From contig CANGUJ010000297.1 in NCBI GenBank assembly GCA_947456845.1, forward strand, positions 1 through 5,412: 5,412 bases of DNA, read 5' to 3'. A program made the translations under genes and the position numbers. Positions 1 through 5,412 of the stretch are shown piece by piece. Each line of letters starts with the position of its first letter. The stretch's first letter is position 1. The notes beneath the pieces were generated by a model. That model did no database searches. It was given only the letters and a program-made list of their open reading frames with translations, and was not told the DNA's origin. The DNA is from Burkholderiales bacterium (GTDB lineage: Bacteria; Pseudomonadota; Gammaproteobacteria; Burkholderiales; JAEUOS01).

Positions 1-27
1 ACATGCCTGAAAGCCCGGGCGCCACGT

Positions 28-52
28 CGCCGCGGCGCGCGGGCGCGCGGCG
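28..52 (-). terminator. weak GC-rich stem downstream of the cupin gene
   Basis: The 60 bases left of the cupin stop codon hold no gene. They contain a 7-bp inverted repeat (CGCCGCG at 28-34, CGCGGCG at 46-52) with an 11-nt loop, and a GCCCGGGC palindrome at 13-20. On the minus strand the palindrome is followed by TTTC. Either could help end cupin transcription, but there is no real T-tract, and inverted repeats of this size arise easily by chance in such GC-rich sequence. Confidence 0.2.
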
Positions 53-60
53 GGCCGACC

Positions 61-630
61 TCAGGCGAAGTGCCGGCCGATCTCCGGATCGAACTTGCCG
101 TCGATGAGCACGAACAGCATCCTGCAGGGCTTGCCGGAGCGGTTGGCCCAGGCATGGTTGGTGCCGCGCTCGACCAGGAAATCGCCCTGCTTCATCAGGC
201 GCTCCTCCTTGTCGAGGACGATGTAGATCTCGCCTTCGAGCACCAGCGCGTAGTCCACCGTCTCGGTGCGGTGCATCAGCGGATGGCCGCCCTCCTTGTA
301 GGTCGAGGCCTTGTGGGTGCCGAGCGCGCCGAACGCCTCCTTGGCGCCGCCGCCGTCGAGGTTTTTCGTCCACTCGCCTTCCGGGCCGAATTCGATGATG
401 CGCACCACCGTGCCGTTCCTGGGCGGCTCCAGGGTCAGCGGCCGCGTGGTGGGGTCGGGCTCGTTGCCCACGTAGGCGGGCGTCTGGTCGGTCATCCACA
501 AGTTGGTGAGGTAGTAGCCGACGCGGCGCGGGTTGGTGTGCACCGAGGGCGCGGCCCCGTCCTCGGTGAAGATGGCGTTGCCCTCGGCGTCATGGCCGGT
601 GACGATGCGGCGCACGTAACCTTTTTCCAT
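61..630 (-). CDS. cupin domain protein, function unknown
   Basis: This encodes 189 residues of a small cytoplasmic protein with no signal peptide or membrane segment. The C-terminal half (about residues 105-178) reads as one cupin barrel. Its first motif region has H116 and H120, with D126 six residues before G133 (VLEGE). Its second motif is G149-x5-R-G156-x2-H159-x3-N163. Cupins of this type usually bind a metal through His and Glu; here an Asp sits in the usual Glu position. The N-terminal part (VRRIVTGHDAEGNA, then a HTNP stretch) resembles the lead-in of uncharacterised cupins found near catabolic genes in proteobacteria. I chose the ATG at 630 because conserved sequence begins there and an AGGA lies about 12 nt upstream. 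An in-frame ATG 17 codons earlier has no ribosome site and would read through the regulatory dyad. The gene diverges from the CoA-transferase operon and may share its control. No reaction can be assigned; it could be an enzyme or a small-molecule-binding protein. Confidence 0.85.
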   Translation of the reverse strand: MEKGYVRRIVTGHDAEGNAIFTEDGAAPSVHTNPRRVGYYLTNLWMTDQTPAYVGNEPDPTTRPLTLEPPRNGTVVRIIEFGPEGEWTKNLDGGGAKEAFGALGTHKASTYKEGGHPLMHRTETVDYALVLEGEIYIVLDKEERLMKQGDFLVERGTNHAWANRSGKPCRMLFVLIDGKFDPEIGRHFA

Positions 631-651
631 TGCGGTTGATGTCCTGTGGTT

Positions 652-676
652 GGCGGATTGCGGATTGCAATCTGCC
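652..676. promoter_or_regulatory. LysR-type operator-like dyad (T-N11-A)
   Basis: The arms GGCGGATTGC (652-661) and GCAATCTGCC (667-676) are inverted repeats matching at 9 of 10 positions, separated by five bases. The inner part, ATTGC-N5-GCAAT (657-671), is a perfect repeat carrying T658-N11-A670, the core of LysR-family recognition sites. The centre is about 60 bp upstream of the start site predicted from the TATACT at 713-718, and 34 bp upstream of the cupin start codon. A regulator bound here could act on both divergent genes. The dyad is visible; the family assignment of its binder is inference. An overlapping palindrome (660-675, centre TTGCAA) is the alternative reading of the same bases. 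Confidence 0.55.
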
Positions 677-681
677 GCCAT

Positions 682-695
682 TGTCCATCAGGACA
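682..695. promoter_or_regulatory. second dyad TGTCC-N4-GGACA overlapping the -35 region
   Basis: This is a perfect 5-bp inverted repeat with a 4-nt spacer, starting six bases after the upstream dyad ends. Its right arm overlaps the proposed -35 hexamer (690-695). A further GGACA lies at 698-702 and a further TGTCC at 640-644. In LysR-regulated promoters a secondary activation site commonly lies near -35, so the placement fits, although its sequence differs from the upstream dyad. It could instead be the site of a different regulator. Confidence 0.35.
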
Positions 696-718
696 CCGGA
701 CAGGGGAGGTTCTATACT
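690..718 (+). promoter_or_regulatory. predicted sigma-70 promoter of the CoA-transferase operon
   Basis: The -10 hexamer TATACT (713-718) matches the consensus at five of six positions and stands out in GC-rich surroundings. The best -35, AGGACA (690-695), matches four of six with a 17-bp spacer. Transcription would start near 725, leaving a leader of about 115 nt before the ATG at 839. That leader contains a possible small hairpin (GCCGGC at 774-779 and 790-795) but no ORF I can support. The imperfect -35 fits a promoter that needs an activator. Confidence 0.45.
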
Positions 719-838
719 CGTCGAACCGGCGCGCGAACGGCAGCCACCGGTCGCGGCGGCGGAAGCGCACCAAGCCGGCAACGGCGCACGCCGGCACGAC
801 AATGACATCGCGCCCCGCACGGGCCGAGGAGACAATCC

Positions 839-1117
839 ATGCAGGAACCCGTCAAGCTCGCCGCCGCCGGCGGCGAGCGATTGGCCGAAGACATCGTGCT
901 CGAGCGCGGCGGCGGCGTGCTCAACCTCGCCATCGACCGGCCCGCCGACATGGCCCGTCTGTCGCCGGCGGTGCTCGAGCGGCTGCGTGCGATCGCCGAA
1001 GCCCGGCGCGACGACGCCGGGCCCCAGGGGCTGGTGATCTGCGGGGCGGGCGAGGCGCATCACGGGAAAGCCGGGTTCGCGCGCCTGGTCGGCGAGCCCG
1101 ACATCGCGGTGGATTAG
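839..1117 (+). CDS. crotonase-like N-terminal fragment (truncated enoyl-CoA hydratase family)
   Basis: This encodes 92 residues. Residues about 20-70 (from ERLAEDIVLERGGGVLNLAIDRP through LSPAVLERLRAIAE to GLVICGAGE) follow the start of enoyl-CoA hydratase/isomerase proteins: first strand pair, the (N/D)RP turn, first helix, and the strand ending in a Gly-Ala-Gly. Full-length members have about 250-290 residues. This one stops about 20 residues after GAGE, before the conserved oxyanion-hole glycines and the acidic catalytic residues, so it cannot be a working crotonase alone. HHGKAGFARL replaces the usual F-S/C-A-G-x-D-L segment that helps bind CoA. The start is well supported by GAGGAG at 826-831, seven bases before the ATG. 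It is the first gene of the operon, and its last codons carry the ribosome site (GGTGGA, 1108-1113) of the CoA-transferase gene, which begins 4 nt after its stop. It may be a remnant left by an internal deletion, or a retained small protein that helps translation of the next gene. The family resemblance is judged by eye. Confidence 0.6.
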   Translation: MQEPVKLAAAGGERLAEDIVLERGGGVLNLAIDRPADMARLSPAVLERLRAIAEARRDDAGPQGLVICGAGEAHHGKAGFARLVGEPDIAVD

Positions 1118-1121
1118 CCCT

Positions 1122-2321
1122 ATGCCAGCGCAGCCTCCCGCCGGCGCCCTGGAGGGCGTGCGCGTGGTCGACATGACCGGCGTGGGCATGGGCCCGTGGG
1201 CGACGCAGATGCTGGCCGACATGGGCGCCGATGTCGTCAAGATCGAGTCGCCCGGCGGCGGCGACATCTTCCGCCACGTGCATCCGCAGCGCCATGCGGC
1301 GATGAGCCACGCCTTCCTCAACCTCAACCGCAACAAGCGCAGCGTGGTGCTCGACGCGAAACGCCCGGCCGAGCGCGCGGCGCTCCTGGCGCTCGTCGAG
1401 CGCGCCGACGTGTTCGTCTCGAACGTGCGCCCGCAGGCGCTGGCCCGGCTCGGGCTCGGCTACGAGGCGCTGCGCGAACGCAATCCGCGCCTGATCTATT
1501 GCGGCTGCTATGGCTATTCCGAGGCCGGCCCCTACGCCGGGCGCCCGGCGGTGGACGACACCATACAGGCCGCCAGCGGCCTGGCCTGGTTCCAGGGCAG
1601 CGGCGGCGCGCCCGAGGAGCATCGGCCGCCGCGCTACGTGAAAAGCATCATCGCCGACAAGGTGGCGGCGCTGTGGGTGGCGCAATCCATCGCCATGGCG
1701 CTCTACGCGCGCGAGCGCACCGGCCTGGGCCAGGCGGTGGAGGTGCCGATGTTCGAGAGCCTGGTCGCCTTCATGATGGTCGAGCACCTGGCCGGCCGCA
1801 CCTTCGTGCCGCCGGCAGGCCCGCCGGGCTACAACCGCATCACCGCCGACAGCCGCAAGCCCTTCGCCACGCAGGACGGTTACCTGGCCGTGGTGCCCTA
1901 TACCGATGCACAGTGGCAGCGCTTTTTCGACCTGGCCGACCGGCCCGACCTGGCCGCCGACCCGCGCTTCGCGAAACTCGACGCGCGCAGCCGCAACATC
2001 GGCGAGCTCTACGCGCTGCTCGAACCCATCATGGCCTCGAAAACCAGCGCGCAGTGGATCGCGCTGTTCTCCACCGCCGACCTGCCCTTCGCGCCGGTGA
2101 ATTCGGTCGATGACCTGCTGGCCGACCCGCACCTGCGGGCGGTCGGCTTCTGGCAGGCCATGCAGCACCCCACCGAGGGCCCACTCACCCTGCCCGGCAT
2201 CCCGGTACACTTTTCGGCCACGCCGGGCAGCATCCGCCGCCATCCGCCCGCGCTGGGCGAGCACACCGCCGAGGTGCTGGCGGAACTCGGCATCACCCTT
2301 GCCCCGAAGGAATCGACATGA
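1122..2321 (+). CDS. family III CoA-transferase (CaiB/BaiF type)
   Basis: This encodes 399 residues, the usual length for CaiB/BaiF (CoA_transf_3) enzymes. They move CoA between carboxylic acids through a covalent aspartyl-CoA intermediate and normally form interlocked cytoplasmic dimers. Visible hallmarks are LEGVRVVDMT (10-19), GPWATQMLADMGADVVKIE (24-42) with GGGD, LNRNKRSVVLD (68-78), the DVFVSNVRPQALARLGLGY stretch (96-114), and DDTIQAASGL (145-154). The IIAD segment ends in D179, which aligns with the catalytic Asp of formyl-CoA transferase and CaiB, and is followed by ALYARERTGLGQ (193-204) and VEVPM. The C-terminal lobe has PFAPVNSVDDLLADPHL (322-338) and a late P-x-LGEHT (376-381). 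All expected parts are present, with no frameshift. The ribosome site GGTGGA lies 8 nt before the ATG, inside the preceding gene. The stop codon overlaps the start of the Bug gene, so the two are probably translationally coupled. The donor and acceptor acids cannot be inferred; succinyl-CoA-dependent activation of a dicarboxylate or hydroxy acid is one possibility. Confidence 0.93.
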   Translation: MPAQPPAGALEGVRVVDMTGVGMGPWATQMLADMGADVVKIESPGGGDIFRHVHPQRHAAMSHAFLNLNRNKRSVVLDAKRPAERAALLALVERADVFVSNVRPQALARLGLGYEALRERNPRLIYCGCYGYSEAGPYAGRPAVDDTIQAASGLAWFQGSGGAPEEHRPPRYVKSIIADKVAALWVAQSIAMALYARERTGLGQAVEVPMFESLVAFMMVEHLAGRTFVPPAGPPGYNRITADSRKPFATQDGYLAVVPYTDAQWQRFFDLADRPDLAADPRFAKLDARSRNIGELYALLEPIMASKTSAQWIALFSTADLPFAPVNSVDDLLADPHLRAVGFWQAMQHPTEGPLTLPGIPVHFSATPGSIRRHPPALGEHTAEVLAELGITLAPKEST

Positions 2322-3301
2322 ACCTCCCGCCCATCGGCCGCGCGCTGCGCACCGCCACGCTCGCCTTCTGCGCGCTGGCCGGCCTGGCCGCCGGCGTTGC
2401 CGCACAGGACTACCCGGCCCGCCCGATCCGCTTCGTGGTGCCGTTCCCGGCCGGCAGCGGCATCGACAGCATGAGCCGGCTGGTGATCGACGAGATCCGC
2501 CGCGCCACCAACGCCAACATCGTGGTCGATTACAAGCCCGGCGCGCTCGGCCAGATCGGCACCGATTTCACCGCCAAGGCCGCGCCGGACGGCTACACCG
2601 TGATGGTGTCTTCCTCCGCGACCCATTCTTCAGGGCCGCAACTGGCCAAAAGCGTTCCCTACGACGCGCTGCGCGACTTCACCCACATCGGCCGCATGAC
2701 CCGTTTCGACGTGGCCATGGTGGTCAATCCGCAGAACGGCTTCAAGACGCCGCGCGACCTCGTCAACGAGGCGAAGCGCGCGCCCGGCAAGCTGTCATTC
2801 GGCTACGGCTCCGGCACCGCGCGGGTGGTGGCCGCAGCCTTCACCCGCTCGGCCGGCATCGATGTGCTGGCGGTGCCGTACAAGGGCCAACCGCCGGCAC
2901 TCACCGACCTGATCGGCGGGCAGATCCATTTCGTGATGGCCGACCTGGCGGTCATCATGGCGCAGGTCAAGGCCGGCCGCCTCGACGCGCTGGCGCTCGC
3001 CGCGCCGCGGCGCTCGGTGCTGCTGCCGGGCGTGCCGACCTTCACCGAGCTGGGCATCCGCGACGTGGAACTGGCCGGCTGGGTGGGGGTGTCGGGCCCG
3101 GCCGGCATGCCGCGCGAAGCGGTCGCCTGGTGGAGCGCGCAGCTCAACCGTGCGCTGGGCTCGAAGGACTTCATCGAGCGCCTGTACGCGATCAGCGTCG
3201 AAGGCGAGCCCAACGGCGTGGAGGAGTTCAACCAGTTCGTGCGCAGCCAGTTCCAGTTGTGGGGCCAGCGCATCCGCGATACCGGCATTCCGCCCGAATA
3301 G
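2318..3301 (+). CDS. Bug-type periplasmic solute-binding protein (tripartite tricarboxylate receptor family)
   Basis: This encodes 327 residues, a full-length Bug receptor. An N-terminal signal peptide (R8/R11 followed by a hydrophobic stretch, about 12-27) ends near VAA-Q (cleavage about 29/30). The mature protein opens with DYPARPIRFVVPFPAGSGID (31-50), the Bug signature, in which the loop and D50 contact the carboxylate ligand; it reads AGSGID where many members have PGGGTD. Other family marks are YKPGALGQIG (72-81), APDGYTV (89-95), the PYDALRDFTHIGRM segment (114-127), LSFGYGSGT (159-167), VPYKGQPPALTDLIGGQI (187-203), and LPGVPTFTELG (236-246). GAAGGA-like sequence (GAAGGA, 2306-2311) lies 6 nt before the ATG, and the start overlaps the CoA-transferase stop as ATGA. 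The coupling suggests this receptor binds the acid that the CoA-transferase activates. No TctA/TctB-like membrane genes are present here, as is common for orphan Bug genes. The ligand is unknown. Confidence 0.93.
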   Translation: MNLPPIGRALRTATLAFCALAGLAAGVAAQDYPARPIRFVVPFPAGSGIDSMSRLVIDEIRRATNANIVVDYKPGALGQIGTDFTAKAAPDGYTVMVSSSATHSSGPQLAKSVPYDALRDFTHIGRMTRFDVAMVVNPQNGFKTPRDLVNEAKRAPGKLSFGYGSGTARVVAAAFTRSAGIDVLAVPYKGQPPALTDLIGGQIHFVMADLAVIMAQVKAGRLDALALAAPRRSVLLPGVPTFTELGIRDVELAGWVGVSGPAGMPREAVAWWSAQLNRALGSKDFIERLYAISVEGEPNGVEEFNQFVRSQFQLWGQRIRDTGIPPE

Positions 3302-3319
3302 CCGGGCTCGCCGCCCGGC
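3301..3319. terminator. stem-loop between convergent genes, likely bidirectional terminator
   Basis: GCCGGGC (3301-3307) and GCCCGGC (3313-3319) form a perfect 7-bp, all-G/C stem with a 5-nt loop. It begins on the last base of the Bug stop codon and ends 11 bases before the stop of the convergent dehydrogenase gene, so it serves the end of both transcripts. Neither side has a proper T-tract, so it may slow polymerase or protect 3' ends rather than act as a classic intrinsic terminator. It occupies most of the 29-bp gap. Confidence 0.5.
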
Positions 3320-3330
3320 GCGCCAGAGCG

Positions 3331-4368
3331 CTACGCGGCCGCCACCGCGGCGACGTCGACGCCCACCGTCGCGCCCGCGGTGCACACGGCGGTCCAGGTG
3401 TCATCCGGTATCGGGATGCCGTCGCGTTCGCGCGCCACCCGCAGGCGCGCCTCCGGCTCGCCCGGCAGCAGCACCTCGTCGAAGCCGGGCGCCGGCGGCA
3501 CCGCCTTGATGCGCCCGAGCGTCTTTTCCATCGCCTGCGCGTAGCCGGCCGCCGGGCGGAACACTCCGACATCCACCGCGAAAATGAAGATGCCGCTGCG
3601 CATGAACACACCCGGGTAGGCATCCGCCCCGGCCATCGGCCCGCTCCGCAGTTCGGCGATCACCGCCAGCGCGTAGCCCTTGTGCGCGCCGAAGGGCAGC
3701 AGGAAGCCGCCATCGAAAAACGCCTGCGGGTCGGTGCTGGGCCGCCCTTCGCGGTCGAGGATGGAATCCGGCGGCAGTTGCTGGTGCTTGGCCTTGGCCA
3801 CCTTGACCTTGCCGGCGGCGATCGCCGAGGTGGCGATGTCCAGCGTCACCGGCGCGCCGCCCGGGTTGGGCACGGAAAACGCCACCGGGTTGGTGCCCAG
3901 CACGGCGGCCGCGCCGCCGAACGGCGCGGTCATCGGCCGGTCCACCGTGCCGATGGCCATGAACACCATCACGCCCTGCGCCGCGCCGCGGTCGGTGAAG
4001 GCCGCCAGGCGGCCGGTATGCGACGCCTGCACCACCGAGACGGCGGCCACATGCGCCTTCTTCGCCTTGGCAATCGCGAGGTCGACCGCGAAGTTGCCCG
4101 TGACCTGTCCGAGCGCCCAGTTGCCGCTCACCAGCGCCGTGGTCGGCGTTTCCTCCAGCACCTGCGGGCTGGCGCCGACGACGATCTCGCCGTCGACGAT
4201 GCTTTTCAGGTATTCCGGGATGCGCAGGATGCCGTGCGAATCGTGGCCGGCGAGGTGGTTGTCCACCAGCACGTCGGCTACCTGCGCCGCGTGCTCCGCC
4301 GCGGCCCCGGCGGCGCGGAAGATGGTGGCGGTGGCGCGATGCAGCGCGGCTTTGGTAAACGTTGGCAT
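3331..4368 (-). CDS. malate/L-lactate dehydrogenase family (Ldh_2) NAD(P)-dependent oxidoreductase
   Basis: This encodes 345 residues, near the usual 340-360 for this family. The family is unrelated in fold to classical malate and lactate dehydrogenases and includes ureidoglycolate, sulfolactate and 2,3-diketogulonate dehydrogenases as well as imine reductases. Its members usually interconvert 2-hydroxy and 2-oxo acids with NAD(P) in the cytoplasm. Visible marks are GHDSHGILRIPEYL (41-54) with H45, ASHTGRLAAF (115-124) with H117 as the likely catalytic His, LGTNPVAFSVP (157-167), LDIATSAIAAGKV (176-188), the LDREGRPSTDP turn (204-214), LPFGAHKGYALAVIAEL (224-240) with K230, and APGFDEVLLPGEPE (293-306) followed by DGIPIPDDTW. 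The segment after RSG (241-258) seems short for the family, but all core motifs are in frame. The start at 4368 is preceded by a purine-rich GAAGAGA. It is transcribed away from the second Bug gene. The substrate is not predictable; a hydroxy acid imported through a Bug protein is the natural guess. Confidence 0.9.
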   Translation of the reverse strand: MPTFTKAALHRATATIFRAAGAAAEHAAQVADVLVDNHLAGHDSHGILRIPEYLKSIVDGEIVVGASPQVLEETPTTALVSGNWALGQVTGNFAVDLAIAKAKKAHVAAVSVVQASHTGRLAAFTDRGAAQGVMVFMAIGTVDRPMTAPFGGAAAVLGTNPVAFSVPNPGGAPVTLDIATSAIAAGKVKVAKAKHQQLPPDSILDREGRPSTDPQAFFDGGFLLPFGAHKGYALAVIAELRSGPMAGADAYPGVFMRSGIFIFAVDVGVFRPAAGYAQAMEKTLGRIKAVPPAPGFDEVLLPGEPEARLRVARERDGIPIPDDTWTAVCTAGATVGVDVAAVAAA

Positions 4369-4470
4369 GGGTCTCTTCTTCTCTTTGTGGGCGGCAGGCG
4401 GGTCGGGGCCGGGAAAGCCGTTAAGATTCTAGATTGATTGCCCCAGACATCGAGAACAACGAGGAATCCC
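4369..4470. promoter_or_regulatory. divergent promoter region between dehydrogenase and second Bug gene
   Basis: This 102-bp gap holds an AT-rich island at 4421-4440 that contrasts with the surrounding G/C. On the minus strand TAGAAT (4431 down to 4426) matches the -10 consensus at five of six and would give a leader of about 50 nt for the dehydrogenase; its best -35 (TCGATG, 16-bp spacing) is poor. On the plus strand TAGATT (4430-4435) or TAAGAT (4422-4427) could serve the Bug gene, again without a good -35. AGATT is repeated at 4424-4428 and 4431-4435, next to GATTG. The overlapping -10 candidates suggest the two genes compete for, or share, activation. The Bug ribosome site GAGG (4461-4464) lies 6 nt before its ATG. 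Confidence 0.4.
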
Positions 4471-5412
4471 ATGCGACAGATTCGCACCGCACTCACCTGC
4501 TGGCTGCTCGTGATCGCCGCGGCGGCAGGCGCGCAGAGCGCTTTCCCGAGCAAGCCGGTGAACCTGATCGTGCCCTTCCCGCCGGGCGGTGCGGCCGACC
4601 AGCCCACCCGATTGCTGGCGCAGGCGCTGGCCAACGTGTGGAAGCAGCCGGCGGTGGTGATGACCCGCGCCGGCGCCGGCGGCGCGGTCGGCATGGCCGC
4701 GGTGGCGACGTCGCCGCCGGACGGCTACACGCTGGTGGCGACCAACCCCGCGCTCCTCATCCTGCCCGAGGCCGACCGCATGTTCGGGCGCCCGTCGACC
4801 TTCGACCGTTCCAGCTTCATCCCCATCGCGCTCCTGGTGGCCGACCCGCTGGTGGTGGCCGTCAAGGGCGATGCGCCCTGGAAGACCTGGCAGGACTTCG
4901 TGGCCGAGGCGCGTGCCAATCCGGACAAGATCACCTATGGCTCGTCCGGCGCCTACAGCGCTTCGCACCTGCCCATCGAAATGCTCGCCAACGCCGCCGG
5001 CATGAAGCTGCGCCACATTTCGTATTCCGGCGGCGGGCCGGCCATCCTGGCGGTGCTCGGCGGGCATGTGGCGCTGACGGCGAGTTCGCCCGCCGCGCTG
5101 GCCGCGCACATCAAGTCCGGCGCGTTGAAGCCCCTGGTGACCACCGGCGCCAAGCGCGCCGCCGCGCTGCCCGAGGTGCCCACCGCGCTCGAGTTGGGAC
5201 TGAAGGACAGCGAGTTCTACATCTGGATCGGCGTGTTCGCGCCGGCCAAGACGCCGGATGCGGTGGTCCAGGCGCTGCGCGCCGACATCGGCCGCGCCAT
5301 CACCCAGGAAGGCGGGTTCATGCAGAGCATGGCCAAGCTGGGGGCGCCGGTGGACTATCGCGACGGCCCGGCCTTCAACGAGTTCCTCAACCGCGACTAC
5401 GAGCGCATTCGC
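4471..5412 (+). CDS. second Bug-type periplasmic solute-binding protein, 3' end beyond the window
   Basis: The frame is open from the ATG at 4471 to the last base, giving 314 residues. Bug proteins usually have about 320-335, so only a short C-terminal tail is missing. A signal peptide (MRQIR, hydrophobic 8-19) ends near AGA-Q (about 21/22). The mature part has FPSKPVNLIVPFPPGGAAD (25-43), the Bug signature with a canonical PPGG loop and D43, then TRAGAGGAVG (65-74), SPPDGYTLVA (81-90), ITYGSSG (154-160), ISYSGGGPAILAVLGGHV (183-200) and LPEVPTALELG (233-243). Residues 98-116 (around LPEADRMFGRPSTFDRSSF) are longer and differently composed than in the Bug protein of the left operon, pointing to another Bug subgroup and probably another ligand. 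GAGG lies 6 nt upstream of the ATG. It diverges from the dehydrogenase gene, so a link in function is plausible. Whether it leads a longer operon lies outside the window. Confidence 0.92.
   Translation, partial: MRQIRTALTCWLLVIAAAAGAQSAFPSKPVNLIVPFPPGGAADQPTRLLAQALANVWKQPAVVMTRAGAGGAVGMAAVATSPPDGYTLVATNPALLILPEADRMFGRPSTFDRSSFIPIALLVADPLVVAVKGDAPWKTWQDFVAEARANPDKITYGSSGAYSASHLPIEMLANAAGMKLRHISYSGGGPAILAVLGGHVALTASSPAALAAHIKSGALKPLVTTGAKRAAALPEVPTALELGLKDSEFYIWIGVFAPAKTPDAVVQALRADIGRAITQEGGFMQSMAKLGAPVDYRDGPAFNEFLNRDYERIR

Noticed and set aside
61..681. Longer cupin start at 681
   Set aside because: There is no ribosome site there, the extra 17 residues look unrelated to the family, and they would be encoded by the operator-like dyad. 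The ATG at 630 has a usable site and begins the conserved sequence.
774..795. GCCGGC-N10-GCCGGC hairpin in the operon leader
   Set aside because: A 6-bp GC stem is expected by chance here. No T-tract, anti-terminator or riboswitch core is visible.
1115..1125. Possible frameshift joining the crotonase-like fragment to the CoA-transferase, or continuing the crotonase in another frame
   Set aside because: Conserved CoA-transferase sequence begins at its residue 10 just after the junction, with its own ribosome site, and no crotonase motifs appear in the other frames after the stop.
590..1336. Minus-strand open frame across the cupin-operon gap
   Set aside because: It would run through the regulatory dyads and promoter, overlaps three genes, and resembles no known family.
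921..2405. Minus-strand open frame (494 codons) antisense to the CoA-transferase
   Set aside because: It has low-complexity Arg/Ala/Gly/His composition and no recognisable motif, and it lies opposite a gene with a complete set of CaiB/BaiF motifs.
2110..4437. Long plus-strand open frame (775 codons) across the Bug gene and antisense to the dehydrogenase
   Set aside because: It overlaps two well-recognised genes in other frames, its translation is Arg/Ala/Gly/His-rich without family motifs, and long spurious frames are normal in such GC-rich DNA.
1..5412. CRISPR arrays, tRNA/rRNA genes, insertion sequences, toxin-antitoxin or phage-defence genes
   Set aside because: No regularly spaced repeats, terminal inverted repeats, cloverleaf-like sequences or matching protein motifs were seen on either strand.

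Overview
The window is high-GC, densely coded DNA. It looks like chromosomal sequence from a betaproteobacterium, most likely Burkholderiales in the Bordetella/Achromobacter/Comamonadaceae range. That placement is an inference. It rests on the strong G/C preference at third codon positions and on two periplasmic Bug-type (tripartite tricarboxylate receptor-like) solute-binding proteins, a family greatly expanded in that order. There is no rRNA, tRNA, CRISPR array, insertion sequence or phage gene.

The layout is six protein genes in two divergent arrangements that meet tail to tail. On the left, a cupin-fold protein (61-630, minus) diverges from a three-gene plus-strand operon. The operon encodes a 92-residue stand-alone crotonase-like N-terminal fragment (839-1117), a family III CoA-transferase (1122-2321) and a Bug binding protein (2318-3301). 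The operon is tight: 4 nt between the first two genes and an ATGA overlap between the last two. On the right, a malate/L-lactate dehydrogenase-family (Ldh_2) oxidoreductase (3331-4368, minus) converges on the operon, with a perfect 7-bp stem-loop between the two stop codons. It diverges from a second Bug protein (4471 onward, plus) that is cut by the right edge of the window.

The best non-coding signal is in the 208-bp gap between the cupin gene and the operon. A 25-bp interrupted dyad (652-676) with a T-N11-A core, typical of LysR-type regulator sites, is followed by a second perfect dyad (682-695) that overlaps the -35 of a plausible sigma-70 promoter (-10 TATACT at 713-718). The first dyad is centred about 60 bp upstream of the predicted transcription start, where LysR recognition sites usually lie. 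No regulator gene is in the window.

Taken together, this looks like an accessory catabolic locus for an organic acid. Bug proteins would bind a carboxylate in the periplasm, the CoA-transferase would activate it as a thioester, and the dehydrogenase would oxidise or reduce a 2-hydroxy/2-oxo acid. The substrate cannot be named from this sequence. No TctA/TctB membrane subunits are present, so the Bug proteins are orphans here. I found no evidence of a wholly new kind of system. The most unusual items are the truncated crotonase-like gene kept in the operon and the LysR-like regulatory region.
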